NCBI GenBank assembly: GCA_963788055.1
Contig: CAWBFA010000005.1
Location: forward strand, 62,001 to 126,000
Length of the DNA: 64,000 nt
Direction: 5' to 3'
Source of the DNA: JACCTU01 sp963788055
Lineage (GTDB): Bacteria > Actinomycetota > Thermoleophilia > Gaiellales > Gaiellaceae
Below, in pieces: positions 48,865-58,662 of the stretch. A program made the position numbers and the translations under genes. A model generated the notes under the pieces. The model made no database searches, was not told the DNA's origin, and was given only the letters and a program-made list of their open reading frames with translations. Numbering within the stretch: position 1 is the first letter of the stretch; each line of letters opens with the position of its first letter.

Positions 48865-50367
48865 AACGCGCCTCTCCGCGCGAACACCGCCGGAATCGTC
48901 TTCAGCAGGATCGTCACGTCGAGCCAGATCGACCAGTGCTCCAGGTAGTAGAAGTCGAGCCGTACGAGGTCGTCGAATGTGAGTTCCGAGCGGCCGGAGA
49001 TCTGCCACAGGCCGGTGATCCCCGGCAGCACGAGATAGCGCTTGCGGTGCCACGGCTCGAGCTTGTCGTAGTCGCGAATCGGCAGCGGACGCGGGCCGAC
49101 GAGGCTCATCTCGCCGCGCAGCACATTGAGCGCCTGCGGCACCTCGTCGAGGGAGAGCGCGCGAAGCAGCGCACCGACGCGCGTCACACGAGGATCGTCG
49201 CGGATTTTGAACAACGGCCCCGACGCCTCGTTTCGTGTCTCGAGCGTGTTCTGGAGCCGGTCCGCTCCCGCGAGCATCGTGCGGAACTTGATCATCCCGA
49301 ACTCGCGCTCGCCGAGCCCGACGCGGCGGTCGCGGTAGAACACGGGGCCGCGCGAGTCGAGCTTGATCGCGACGGCGATCAGGAGCCAGATCGGCAGGCC
49401 GACGACCAGGACGACGCGACGCGACCGCGAGGTCGAACAGCCGCTTCGTCGCCCAGTCGACGCCGGCGAAGACCGGCGGGCGCAGCTCGAAGAGCGGGAC
49501 CGCCTGTCCCGGGACGTACTCGGCGCGCTGCGTGAGGATCTCAGCGGTCGTCGGCGCGACACGGACCTGCACGCCGCGCTGGTGCGCCTGCTCGACGAGC
49601 TCGACGAGCTGCTCGTCGCTCACGTCGCCACCGTTCACGATCAACTCGTCGACTCGGCGACCTTCGAGCACGCCCCCGAGGTCGTCGAGCGAGCCGAGCC
49701 GCGGGATCGGGATGCCGTCCTGCGTCGGCGAGATGGCGCCGACGAACGAGTAGTCGATCCCGCCGCGCGTGTCGCCGAGCGTCCGGAGCAGGTGCGCGAC
49801 GTTGTCGCCCCTGCCGACGAGCAAGGCCCGGCGCCTCACGCCGAGCACGTGCATCAGGTCGCGGGTCAGGCGCTCGTAGCTCGCGCGAAGGACGCAGATG
49901 ATCGCGGCGCACGTGACGAGTGCGGTCGGCGCGAGGCCGTACGTCCCGAACTGATGGTCGACGCCCCACGCGAAGACAAGAGTGATCACGGCGACAAGCA
50001 CGAGCGACGACACGACCCGTCCCACACCGGCGCGGTGCTCGCGCTCGGCGTAGAGGCCTGCCTGCCAGAAGACGAGGATCGTGATCAGCGTGAGGAACGG
50101 CAACCACTGCTCCTCCGCGTCCCAGGGCACACCCCAGAGCGGGAGCTCGTGCTCGTAGTAGAGCCAACGGAGCACGAGCGCGAGGTAGAGCCCGAGCGCG
50201 AGGCCGCAGACGTCGATCGTCAGGAGCGCCGCGATCGAGGCGAGCCTGCGCAGGAGCGTGCGGAGCGGAGGTCGGGCGAGGAACGAGGTTCGCGACGCGC
50301 GGATGTCCGACGAGACGCGGGGGCGGTCCTGCTCCGGCGGGGCCTCGGGGTCCGCCGCGGTGGTCAC
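48861..50367 (-). CDS. WbaP/CpsE-type undecaprenyl-phosphate sugar-phosphate transferase (frameshifted)
   Basis: About 501 residues after correction. N-terminal half: four helices and a Rossmann domain with LLVGRGDNVAHLLRTLGD. C-terminal catalytic half: KRLFDLAV, then VVLVVGLPIWLLIAVAIKLD, RGPVFYRDRRVGLGEREFGM, IKFRTML, LSLDEVPQALNVLRGEMSLV and PRPL, LPGITGLWQISGRSELTFDD. The frame shifts near 49417-49425; removing one base joins DLAVASVVLVVG. It starts glycan synthesis by moving a hexose-1-phosphate to undecaprenyl phosphate. GTG 8 bases after a TAGAAT box. Confidence 0.85.
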
Positions 50368-50375
50368 GAGGGTCG

Positions 50376-50381
50376 ATTCTA
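50376..50381 (-). promoter_or_regulatory. Putative -10 box of the WbaP-like gene
   Basis: TAGAAT on the minus strand (5 of 6 to consensus), 8 bases before the GTG at 50367. It shares a 35-base divergent gap with the box at 50390-50395. Confidence 0.5.
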
Positions 50382-50389
50382 GCCCTGCG

Positions 50390-50395
50390 TAGAGT
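50390..50395 (+). promoter_or_regulatory. Putative -10 box for leaderless methyltransferase mRNA
   Basis: TAGAGT followed by seven bases and the GTG at 50403, so the mRNA would start on the start codon. It is 9 bases from the minus-strand box at 50376-50381. Confidence 0.45.
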
Positions 50396-50402
50396 TGGGC
50401 TC

Positions 50403-51026
50403 GTGGAACGGCTCGAGGAGCGCTACCGCGAGCACCACCAGGACTCCCGCTCGCCGGACTTCATCTGGGCCCGGCCGGAGCGGACGGCGCTGTTTCGCGG
50501 CCACGTCGGCGGGCCAGGCCGCCGCGTCCTCGACCTCGGCTGCCGGTACGGAGCGCTCACGGCGTACTACGCGGAGGGAAACGAGGTCGTCGGGGTGGAC
50601 ATCGACCGCGAGGCGCTCGGGCATGCCGAGCGGAGGCTCGGGATCGAGACTCGTTGGGCCGACCTGGACGACCCCCTGGCGTTCGAGGACGCGTCGTTCG
50701 ACGTCGTCGTGATCGGAGAGCTCCTCGAGCACATCCGCGAGCCCCAGCGGCTGATCGATCACGCCTACCGGGTGCTGCGGCCGGGAGGCAAGCTCGTCGG
50801 CTCGACCCCCAACGGGTTCCGGCTCAAGAACCGGCTCCACTTCCTCGCCGGGCGCCATCCGGAAGAGGACCCGACGCACCTCCACCTGTTCTCGCCCTCG
50901 GACGTCCACGAGCTTCTCGGCGCGTTCGCGGAGCCGCAGCTGCGCTTCATTGCCGGACGGTTCGTGCACTTCCACCCGCGGCTTTTCGCAAACGTGATGT
51001 TCTTCACCGCGACGAAGCCGGCCTGA
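50403..51026 (+). CDS. Class I SAM-dependent methyltransferase
   Basis: A 207-residue methyltransferase: VLDLGCRYGALTAYYAEG (motif I), VVGVDIDREALGHAERRLGI, FEDASFDVVVIGELLEHIRE and YRVLRPGGKLVGSTPNGFRL, followed by HLHLFSPSDVHELLGAF. The pattern matches Methyltransf_11/23 enzymes that modify sugars or ubiquinone-like substrates. GTG start on a leaderless-type promoter; its end overlaps the convergent deacetylase-like gene by 23 bases. Confidence 0.88.
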   Translation: MERLEERYREHHQDSRSPDFIWARPERTALFRGHVGGPGRRVLDLGCRYGALTAYYAEGNEVVGVDIDREALGHAERRLGIETRWADLDDPLAFEDASFDVVVIGELLEHIREPQRLIDHAYRVLRPGGKLVGSTPNGFRLKNRLHFLAGRHPEEDPTHLHLFSPSDVHELLGAFAEPQLRFIAGRFVHFHPRLFANVMFFTATKPA

Positions 51027-51643
51027 GCTCGTCAAGGTCGCGCACCGGACGCCGTCGCGCGAGGTGACGGAGGCCGAACGCGAGCGCGAGCGCGCGTCGG
51101 CGGTCGAGTAGATCGGTGTCGTGGAAGTACACATGAACGTAGTCCGGCAGTCGCACGGCGCGCGCGAGCATCCCGATCGTGTGCGTCGCGGGGAGCAGCC
51201 CGGTCTCCGGGCCGTCCACGACGCGGCCGCCGCCGTAGGAGAGCGGAAACGTCGTGGCGGTCAGGTCGACAAGTCCCTCTTCCGCCACTACGGCTCTGCA
51301 CCTCGTCATCCGTGTACCAGCCCCCGCCGACGAAGAAGCGCGCCTCGAGATCGTGCGCCCGGAGCCACGCGACCTCGCGCCGGACGCGGGCCGCGGGGTC
51401 GCCGCCCGAAGGCCGCGCGTGCGAAGGCGACGTCCAGTGCGTGTGCAGCCCGAACGGCACGTCGAGCGAACGGGCGCGCTCGAGCCAGAGCCGCTCTCCC
51501 TCGCCGTGCTCCTCGTCGGGAGGCCGGACGAGCGCGGCGATCCGGAACCCGCCGGGCGGGTCGTCGAGCAGGTGCCGGAACCGCACCCAGACGTCGTCGT
51601 CGAGCAGCCGCTCGACGTGGCAGGAGGCGACCGCGGCGCGCAC
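51004..51643 (-). CDS. Polysaccharide-deacetylase-like protein (frameshifted)
   Basis: About 212 residues after correction. N-terminal part MRAAVASCHVERLLDDDVWV and VPFGLHTHWTSPSHARPSGG, then FFVGGGWYTDDEV; the C-terminal part has EEGLVDLTATTFPLSYGGG and YVHVYFHDTDLLDRRRAL. Removing one base near 51295 joins these as DDEVQAVVAEEG. HTHW and VYFHDTDL are suggestive of the metal-binding and C-terminal His motifs of NodB-type deacetylases, but the first DD motif is not seen, so the family call is tentative. Confidence 0.6.
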
Positions 51644-51651
51644 GCCTCCCT

Positions 51652-51657
51652 ACGCTA
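51652..51657 (-). promoter_or_regulatory. Putative -10 box of the deacetylase-like gene
   Basis: TAGCGT on the minus strand, 8 bases before the GTG at 51643; AGGGAGG in the gap could also act as a ribosome site. The same bases read TACGCT on the plus strand but only 4 bases before the GTG at 51661, too close for that gene. Confidence 0.4.
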
Positions 51658-51660
51658 ACG

Positions 51661-52863
51661 GTGCTGGCTACGGGACTCGTCACCGCGCTTCAACGACCGG
51701 CGAACGTCAGGGCCGGGGTCGCCGCCGCGCTGGCCGGAATCGCGTTGTTCGCAGCATCTGTGTCCCTGCCAAGCGTCGGGCTCTTCGACGAGGAGCAGAC
51801 TGGCGACACGCCGGCGTACGCACGCCACGGGAACGCGATCCTCGACGGCCGCGTGCCGTACCGCGACTTCTACCTCGAGTACCCACCCGGAGCGCTGCCG
51901 GTCTTCGTCGTGCCCGCCGTGGGCGGAGACGACGGCTACGCGCCGCGATTCAAGGCACTCGCGATGCTCCTCGGGGTCGCGCTCGTCGCCGGAGTCGTCG
52001 CCACGCTCGCCGCTGCACGCGCAACGGCCGTCCGTGTCTTCGCGGCCGCGGCCTACGTGGGCGTCGCGCCCGCGGCCCTCGGGCCCGTCTTTCTCGTCAA
52101 CTACGACGTCTGGCCTGCGTTGCTCGTCCTCGCCGCGCTCCTCGTGACAGCTCGCGAACGTGCCGTCGCCGGAGCAGCGATCCTCGGTCTGGCCGCAGGC
52201 GCCAAGCTCTACGCGCTCGTCTTGCTGCCGCTGTTGCTGCTTCGGAAGCGCGCGCGCCGTGTCGTCTACGCGTTCGCTGCGGTGTTCGCGGCGGCATTCG
52301 CGCCGTTCGCCGTTCTCGCACCGAATGCGCTCGGAAACAACCTGCTCGAACTGGCGCGCCGTCCGCTTCAGATCGAGAGCCTCGGCTCGTCGCTGCTGCT
52401 CACGGCGCACCGCCTGGGCGCGTACGAGCCGTCCGTGAACTCCGACTACAACTCACAGAACCTCGGCGGGACCCTCCCGACGGTCGTCGCGACAGTCACC
52501 AGCCTCGCTGCCGTCGCCGCCGTCACGACCGTCGTCGTGCTGTTCGCGCGCTCCCCCGAGCCGATCGACCGTCTCTTGCTCGCAGCAGCTGCCGCGGTCG
52601 CGGGTGTCGTCGCGTTCGGAAAGATCCTCTCGCCGCAGTTTCTGATCTGGCTCGTCCCGCTGGTCGCGCTGGTGCCGTCCGCCGCGGCGTACACCCTCTT
52701 GCTCGCCGCGATGATCCTGACGCACGTCTGGTTCCCCTCGCGCTACGGCGAGCTCGTGGCGCTCGAGAGCGTCTCGTGGGTCGTCGCGGCGCGCAACCTC
52801 GTCCTCGTTGCGCTGTTCGCGGTCCTGATCGCACGGCTGGCCCGAGAGCCGGCTCGGTCCTGA
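51661..52863 (+). CDS. GT87/DUF2029-like membrane mannosyltransferase
   Basis: A 400-residue protein with about ten helices. The acidic motif appears in LFDEEQTGDTPAYARHGNAI, followed by VPYRDFYLEYPPGALPVFVV, then LAAGAKLYALVLLPLLLLRK and FGKILSPQFLIWLVPLVALV, the actinobacterial DUF2029/GT87 pattern. Such GT-C enzymes use polyprenyl-phosphate mannose. GTG start; divergent from the deacetylase-like gene by 17 bases. Its stop lies in a CTGA overlap with the next gene. Confidence 0.85.
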   Translation: MLATGLVTALQRPANVRAGVAAALAGIALFAASVSLPSVGLFDEEQTGDTPAYARHGNAILDGRVPYRDFYLEYPPGALPVFVVPAVGGDDGYAPRFKALAMLLGVALVAGVVATLAAARATAVRVFAAAAYVGVAPAALGPVFLVNYDVWPALLVLAALLVTARERAVAGAAILGLAAGAKLYALVLLPLLLLRKRARRVVYAFAAVFAAAFAPFAVLAPNALGNNLLELARRPLQIESLGSSLLLTAHRLGAYEPSVNSDYNSQNLGGTLPTVVATVTSLAAVAAVTTVVVLFARSPEPIDRLLLAAAAAVAGVVAFGKILSPQFLIWLVPLVALVPSAAAYTLLLAAMILTHVWFPSRYGELVALESVSWVVAARNLVLVALFAVLIARLAREPARS

Positions 52864-54278
52864 GTCGGCGCGCGCAGCTCCTGGTGTTCGCCGCTGCCGG
52901 TGCGGCGTTGGCGGCAGCGCTCCGGGTGTGGACGTTCGCATCGCCGATTGGAGGCCTCGACGCGGACGAGGCCGTCTGGGGGCTGATGACGCGTCACGCC
53001 CTCGACGGCGAGCTGGCCGTGTTCTTCTGGGGACAGGCCTACGGCGGCTCCCACGAGGTGCTGCTCAGCATCCCGGTCTTCGCGCTTGCGGGGTCGAGTG
53101 CGGCAACGGTGCGCGTCGTGCCCCTGGCGCTGTTCGCCGTTGCGAGCTTGCTCGTCTGGCGCGTCGGCCGCCGGACGATCGGGGAGCCGGCCGCGACAGC
53201 AGCCGCCGTCTTCTTCGCGATCTGGCCGCCGTACCTCGTCTGGAAGTCGACCCGGGCACACGGCTTCTACGGCTCGATGCTCGTGCTCTCGCTGCTCGTC
53301 CTGCTGTTCACACTGCGGCTCGGCGAGCGTCCCTCCCGTCGTGATGCGGCCGCGCTCGGCGTGTGTCTAGGACTCGGCTGGTGGGCCGGCCCGGCGACCG
53401 TCGTGATCGCGCTGCCCGCTGTGCTCTGGCTCGCAGTCCGACTTCGCGCCGACGCGCTGCGCCTCTGGCCCGCACTCCCCGCGGCCGTTGCCGGAGCGCT
53501 CCCGTGGCTGATCTGGAACCTCTCGCACGACTTCGCGTCGCTGGACGCATCCTTCGAGTCCGGCGACACCTACACCGACCATGTGCGGACGTTCTTCTGG
53601 GCGACGTTCCCAACCATGCTCGGCCTGCGAACACCTTTCACGCTCGAATGGATCACGGTGGAGGCGCTCACACGCGCGGTCACCGTCGCCGCCTTTCTCC
53701 TGCTCGTCTCGATGCTCCTGCGGGACCCCCCGCGCCGCTTGCTCGGCGCCGTCGCGCTCACGTACCCGGTGCTGCAGTCGTTGTCACCGTTCGCCAGCCT
53801 GAACGAGGAGCCGCGCTACCTCGTCCTGCTCGCGCCCGTGCTCGCGCTCGGGATCGCCGACGTGGCTGCGCGATCCCTCCCCGGGGCGGCGCTCACGGCC
53901 GCTCTGCTCGCCGGGCTCTCGATCAACGGGATCCGGGAGCTCAACCGACAGGAACCCCCGGTACCGCCCGTCGGAGGGGTGCGCGTGCCGGCGGACATCG
54001 GGCCGGCGGTTCGCACGCTCGAGCGCCTTGGCGAACGACGCGTTCGCGCGCACTACGCGATCGCCTACCGGATCACGTTCGAGAGCAAGGAGCGCATCGT
54101 CTCCGCCTCGACGGGGCAAAGCCGCCGCCCTGCGTACGAGCGCCTCCTCTCACGCGAGCCCAGACCTGCGTTCGTGTTCGTGCGCGACTCGGCGGAAGAG
54201 CGACGTTTCCGACGCGCGGGCTACTACCGCGTCGTCGCAGGCGACTGGGCCGTCTACGTCGGCGCCGACCCGCCGTGA
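52860..54278 (+). CDS. GT39-like membrane glycosyltransferase
   Basis: About 472 residues, ten or more helices. The first outside loop has FASPIGGLDADEAVWGLMTR with an acidic DADE motif, then YGGSHEVLLSIPVFALAG and later LEWITVEALTRAV. It ends with a soluble region VRTLERLGERRVRAHYAIAY and DSAEERRFRRAGYYRVVAGD, seen also in ArnT/GT39-like proteins. The in-frame start is the CTG at 52860 in a CTGA overlap, or a GTG at 52881. Coupled to the upstream GT87-like gene. Confidence 0.8.
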   Translation: MSRRAQLLVFAAAGAALAAALRVWTFASPIGGLDADEAVWGLMTRHALDGELAVFFWGQAYGGSHEVLLSIPVFALAGSSAATVRVVPLALFAVASLLVWRVGRRTIGEPAATAAAVFFAIWPPYLVWKSTRAHGFYGSMLVLSLLVLLFTLRLGERPSRRDAAALGVCLGLGWWAGPATVVIALPAVLWLAVRLRADALRLWPALPAAVAGALPWLIWNLSHDFASLDASFESGDTYTDHVRTFFWATFPTMLGLRTPFTLEWITVEALTRAVTVAAFLLLVSMLLRDPPRRLLGAVALTYPVLQSLSPFASLNEEPRYLVLLAPVLALGIADVAARSLPGAALTAALLAGLSINGIRELNRQEPPVPPVGGVRVPADIGPAVRTLERLGERRVRAHYAIAYRITFESKERIVSASTGQSRRPAYERLLSREPRPAFVFVRDSAEERRFRRAGYYRVVAGDWAVYVGADPP

Positions 54279-55541
54279 TCGACCGCGCCTCGCCGGCGGA
54301 GGCGGTCCGACACCGCTGAGACGAGTTCGCCGTGCCGAGCGCCCAGAGGATGAAGGCAGCCGGGAGGCTCGCAAAGAGCACGCGGGGGTGCAGAGGGGTG
54401 ACGAAGTACAGGCTGTACGCGATGGGGTTGAGCAGCGCCCAGAAGACGACGAGTCGGAATGGCCACGCAGAACGCAAGCCGAGCGCCCCGACGGTTGCAA
54501 GCGGAACGAGCAGCAGCAACATCGCCGGGGTGAACAGCAACGAGTCGCTCCAGGCAGTGACTGCGTGGCCGAGCGTGAACGGATTGGAGGGCCACAAGTC
54601 CGGGTCGACGTCGAGAATCGCCGGGTAGCCCTTCGGCCAGTAGAGCGCCACGATCGGCACGAACGCGGTACCGGCTGCTGCAAACGGCAGCGACCGGCCG
54701 ACCCCAGATCGGGCAACGAGCAGCGCGAGCGCGCCCGCGAAGAGCAGGCCGTTGCTCAGTCTCACCGTCGACGCGAACCCGAGTGCTGCGCCTGCGGCTG
54801 CGAGTCGGACGTCCGTTGCCCGAGGCGACAAGAGCAGGGCGAGCGCGACCGTCACCAGCGCGGTGGACAGGGGTTCGCTGTAGGCCGCGAGACCAACGTC
54901 GACCGCCCACGTTCCGTTCTCCCAGCCGCGCCCCCCAGTGACGAGCCCGGTCAGCAGAGGCCAGAACGCGAGCAGCGCCGCGGCCCCGACCGCGACCGCG
55001 CGCCGTCCGGTTGCGTACAGCCCCGCGTACGCCGTCGCGACGAGGGTCACCGCGTTGGCCACGAGCGACAGCGCGACCGCGACCGCATACGCACGGTCCG
55101 GGTCGAGGGCCAGGCCGAGGGCGCGCCAGGGATGGAGCGGCAAGCTCCAGACGAGCGGCCAGCCCACTGCCCCCGCCCCCGGAGCGTTCATCGCGCCGAC
55201 CGGTACGCACAGGACGAGTGAGAACAGCGCGACGGCCGCGACGACGACCCAACCGCGCTGCGCCGGCCGCCGGCGCCAAGCCCACGCCAGGGCCGCCGCC
55301 GCTCCGACGACCGCGAGGACGAGCAGCGTGACCAGGACCGCGGGCGGGCGCCGCCAGGCCGCGATCAGCTCGCGGACGGCCGCGTAGAACCCGGTGGCGT
55401 CGCCCCTGAGCCCGTCGTATCGGAACCCCGGCACCCCGGCGGGCCGAGGTCCGCGAGGACGAGAAGCGGCAGGACGACCCGGAATGCGGCCAGCGCCGCG
55501 ACCACCCACCCGGTCCGCCCGAGTGCGTAGCGTGTGCGCAC
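54073..55541 (-). CDS. GT-C-like integral membrane protein (frameshifted)
   Basis: About 489 residues after adding one base near 55430-55445. It starts MRTRYALGRTGWVVAALAAF, then AGVPGFRYDGLRGDATGFYA, and has about ten helices with DPDRAYAVAVALSLVANAVT and WPKGYPAILDVDPDLWPSNP. The end is uncertain: the open frame runs to 54073, overlapping the convergent gene by 206 bases and giving a low-complexity basic tail; a second indel would end it at 54254. Probable glycan transferase or exporter; no family is firm. Confidence 0.6.
55528..55533 (+). promoter_or_regulatory. Putative -10 box of the asparagine synthase gene
   Basis: TAGCGT, 9 bases before the ATG at 55543, inside the overlap region of the two divergent 5' ends. 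Spacing suggests a very short leader. Confidence 0.35.
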
Positions 55542-55542
55542 G

Positions 55543-57422
55543 ATGTGCGGCATCTGCGGACTCGTAACCGTAGCCGGGCAGCCGGACCCCGCCGCCGTCG
55601 ACGCCATGAGGGCGTCGCTCGTCCACCGCGGCCCGGACGAGGGCTCGACGGACGCGCTGGGCGCCTGCGTGCTCGGGCACCAGCGGCTGCGCGTGCTCGA
55701 CCTCGAGACGGGCTGGCAGCCCGTCGCGAGCGAAGACGGCGACCTGGTCGCGGTCTTCAACGGCGAGCTCTACAACTTCCGGAGCTCCGAGCATGCCTCG
55801 AGGCCCGCGGGCACGACGTCCGCGGCACCGGCGACACGCCCGTGCTCCCGCACCTGTACGAGGAGGAGGGCGTCGACTTCGTCGCCGGCTCGAGGGGATG
55901 TTCGCGTTCGCGCTCTGGGACGGGCCGCGCGAGCGGCTCGTGCTCGCGCGCGACCGCCTCGGCAAGAAGCCGCTCCTCTGGACGCGCTTGCCGACGGCAC
56001 GCTCGCCTTCGCCTCGGAGCTGCAGGCGCTGCTCCGGCTCGAGTCGCTGCCGCGGGAACTCGACCTCGCCGCGCTCGACGCCTATCTCGCCCTCGGGTAC
56101 GTCCCCGCTCCGAGGACGATCGTGCGCGGCGTCCACAAGCTTCCGCCGGGCCACGTGCTCGTCGTCGAGGCCGGCCGCGAGCGACTGGAGCGGTACTGGC
56201 GCGCCGAGGCGCACCCGGAGCCCGGCGTGAGCGACGACGAGTGGCTCGAGCGCGTTCGCGACACCGTCGCGGCCGCCGTCCGTCAACGCCTCGCCGCGGA
56301 CGTGCCGCTCGGCGTGCTGCTGTCGGGCGGGATCGACTCGAGCATCGTCGTCGCGCTGACCGCGCGCGAGTCGTCGGAGCCGGTCCGCACGTTCAGCGTC
56401 GGCTTCCCGGACGCGCGCTACGACGAGCGGACGTACGCCCGTGCGGTTGCCGAGCGCTACGGCACCGTGCACGAGGAGCTGCTCGTCGACGCGGATCCGA
56501 CGGATTCGGTGGAGCGGCTCGTCGCCGCGCTCGGCGAGCCGCTCGGCGACGAGGCTGCGCTGCCGACCTACCTGATCTGCGAGCAGGCGCGGCGACACGT
56601 GACGGTCGCGCTGACCGGCGACGGCGGCGACGAGTCGTTCGCCGGCTACGAGCGCTACGCCGCGCATCGCCTGGCGGCCAGAGCGGGCGCGTGCCGCCGC
56701 TGGCCGCGCCGGCGCGCGCGCGCTGCGCGCGGCCCCCGGGGGACGTCGCGAGCCGCGCTCCGCTGCGTTCCGCGCCGCGCGCTTCCTCGAGACCGCCGCA
56801 GCGCCGGCCCGGCTGCGCTACGGGCGGCTGATGGAGGTCTTCACGCCCGCCGCGCCGGAGAGAGCTCGTCGAGGCACGCGTCGAGCCGGCGCCCGCCGGA
56901 GAGCTCCTCGGAGCGCCGAGGGAGCCAGGCCTCCGCGGCCTCCAACTGCTCGACGTCGAGACGTACCTGCCCGACGACCTGCTCGTGAAGGCCGACCTCG
57001 CCTCGATGGCGCACTCGCTCGAGCTCCGGTCGCCGCTGCTCGACCGGAAGGTGCTCGAGCTCGGGCTCGCGCTGCCGGACCACCTGAAGCAGCAGGGCCG
57101 GACCGGCAAGGTCGCGCTCCGGCGAGCGTTCGCCGACGACGCTGCCGCCCGAGGTCGCGGCGCGCGGCAAGACCGGCTTCGGCGTCCCGATCGGGCGCTG
57201 GCTCCGCGAGGACCTGCCGAGCTCGTGCGCGACGTGCTGCTCGACGCGACCGCGCGCGACCGCGGGCTCGTGCGCCCGGCTGCGGTGGAGCGCCTGCTCG
57301 ACGAGCACGCGCGCGGCGTGCGACCACGCGCACCGGCTCTGGTGCCTGCTCGCGCTCGAGCTCTGGCTGCGCGCGCACGTCGACGCCCGCGGCCCTCGGA
57401 AGTCGGGGTCGATCGGACCTGA
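55543..57422 (+). pseudogene. asnB: Asparagine synthase (glutamine-hydrolysing), multiple frameshifts
   Basis: Intact protein would be about 620 residues. It starts MCGICGLVT with the catalytic Cys2 of the glutaminase domain, includes HRGPDEGS and FNGELYNFR, and the synthetase domain has LLSGGIDSS (ATP-binding loop) and TGDGGDESFAGYERY. At least eight indels are needed, for example near 55782, 55900, 55990, 56680-56830, 56860, 57140 and 57200; most are missing bases in C or G runs. EPS loci often carry asnB paralogues that amidate uronic acids. Sequence error is likelier than decay since all motifs survive. Confidence 0.75.
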
Positions 57423-58662
57423 CCCGACTGCACGCGTACCTCCTCGTGGGCGCCGCGAGCGTGCTCCCGCGCCTCGCCGCGCTGCTCGCCGAGCGCGGCG
57501 ACGTCACGTCCGCGTTCGTCGACAAGGGCGACGACTTCGCGCAGACGTTCGTCGAGAGCGGCACGTACGGGTTCATCCCGGGCGTCCGTCGGCGTACACG
57601 CAGCCGCTCTACGGCTTCTTCCTCGATCCCGCTGTACTGGGTCGTCGGCCGCCACTGGCTCGTCGTCGGGCTCGCGCAGACGCGTCGCGGTCGTGACCGC
57701 GCTGCTCGTCTACGAGCTCGGCCGGCGCGTCGTTCGACCGCGGGTCGGCCTGGTCGCGGCGCTGCTGGCGACGCTGCACCCGTACCTCATCTGGCACGAC
57801 GTGCACATGAACCGCGAGATCCTCGACCAGTTGCTCGCGGCGGCGGCCGTCGTGCTCACGCTCGTCGTCGCGGAGCGCGGCGGTCGCGTGTGGGGCGCAC
57901 GCTCGGCGGGCGTCGCCGGAGTGGCGATCCTCGGCAATGTGCGGCCGTTGTTCGTGCCGCTCTTGCTCGTCGCGTACGTCTCGTGGCGCGGCGCGGTGGA
58001 CCTGGGGCCCGCGGTCGCGCTCGCGCGTCGCGGCGCTCGTCGTCGCGCCCTGGGTCGTCCGCAACGAGGTCGAGCGTCGGCTGCGCGCGCTGACGACCGA
58101 CGCGCGCGCGCTCTGGAAGGCGAACAACGAGCACACGCTGGAGACGCTGCGCGGCGGCGGCTGGATCGACGACGTTCCGAGCATCCCCGGCGCGCCGATC
58201 ACCCCGCAGGAGGCGGGGGCGCTCTACCAGGCGGACGGGGCGCGTCGTGCGCGTCGACGAGTGCGCGCAGATGCGCTTCTACCGCTCGCGCGCGCTCGAC
58301 TTCATGGCGCGACCACCCGGGCGAGAAGGCGAAGCTCGCGGTGCATGGCGCGAAGTGTTCTGGCAGCCGCGCGTGACGAAGACGGAAGGACGAGCGGGGT
58401 CGGGCACGCTGCTCGACATCGCGCGCGACTGGGCGAGCCGCTCTTCGCGTCCCGTCTTTCGTCTTCGCGCTCGCGGGCCTCGTGCTCGTGCCGCGGCACT
58501 TCGTCGGGCTCGCTGTCGCTCCTCGCGTACCAGACGCTCGCGGCGATGGTCTTCGTCGGGCAGACGCGCTACCGCGTGCCGTGGGACTTCCTGCTCGCCG
58601 TGCCCGCGGCCGCGGCCCTCGTCGCGCTCTGCGAACGCGCGCGAAGACGTCCAGCGACGTGA
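57419..58662 (+). pseudogene. GT39-like membrane mannosyltransferase, multiple frameshifts
   Basis: Reconstructed as about 410 residues: MTRLHAYLLVGAASVLPRLA, FVDKGDDFAQTFVESGTYGF (acidic first-loop motif), YTQPLYGFFL, WVVGRHWLVVGLAQT, LLATLHPYLIWHDVHMNREI, WVVRNEVERRLRALTTDARA and QTRYRVPWDFLLAVPAAAAL. At least five indels interrupt it (about 57590, 57625, 57690, 58025, 58240 and beyond). The CTG at 57419 overlaps the asnB stop (CTGA). PMT/GT39 fold; a polyprenyl-phosphate-sugar user is likely. Confidence 0.65.

Noticed and set aside
51651..51657. TACGCTA as a bidirectional -10 element like the one at hemE
   Set aside because: On the plus strand it is only 4 bases from the GTG at 51661, too close for a start site at or before that codon; only the minus-strand reading is kept.
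51312..54278. A 988-codon plus-strand open frame
   Set aside because: Only 52860-54278 is coding; the first 500 codons are arginine/alanine-rich antisense or out-of-frame sequence over the deacetylase-like and GT87-like genes.
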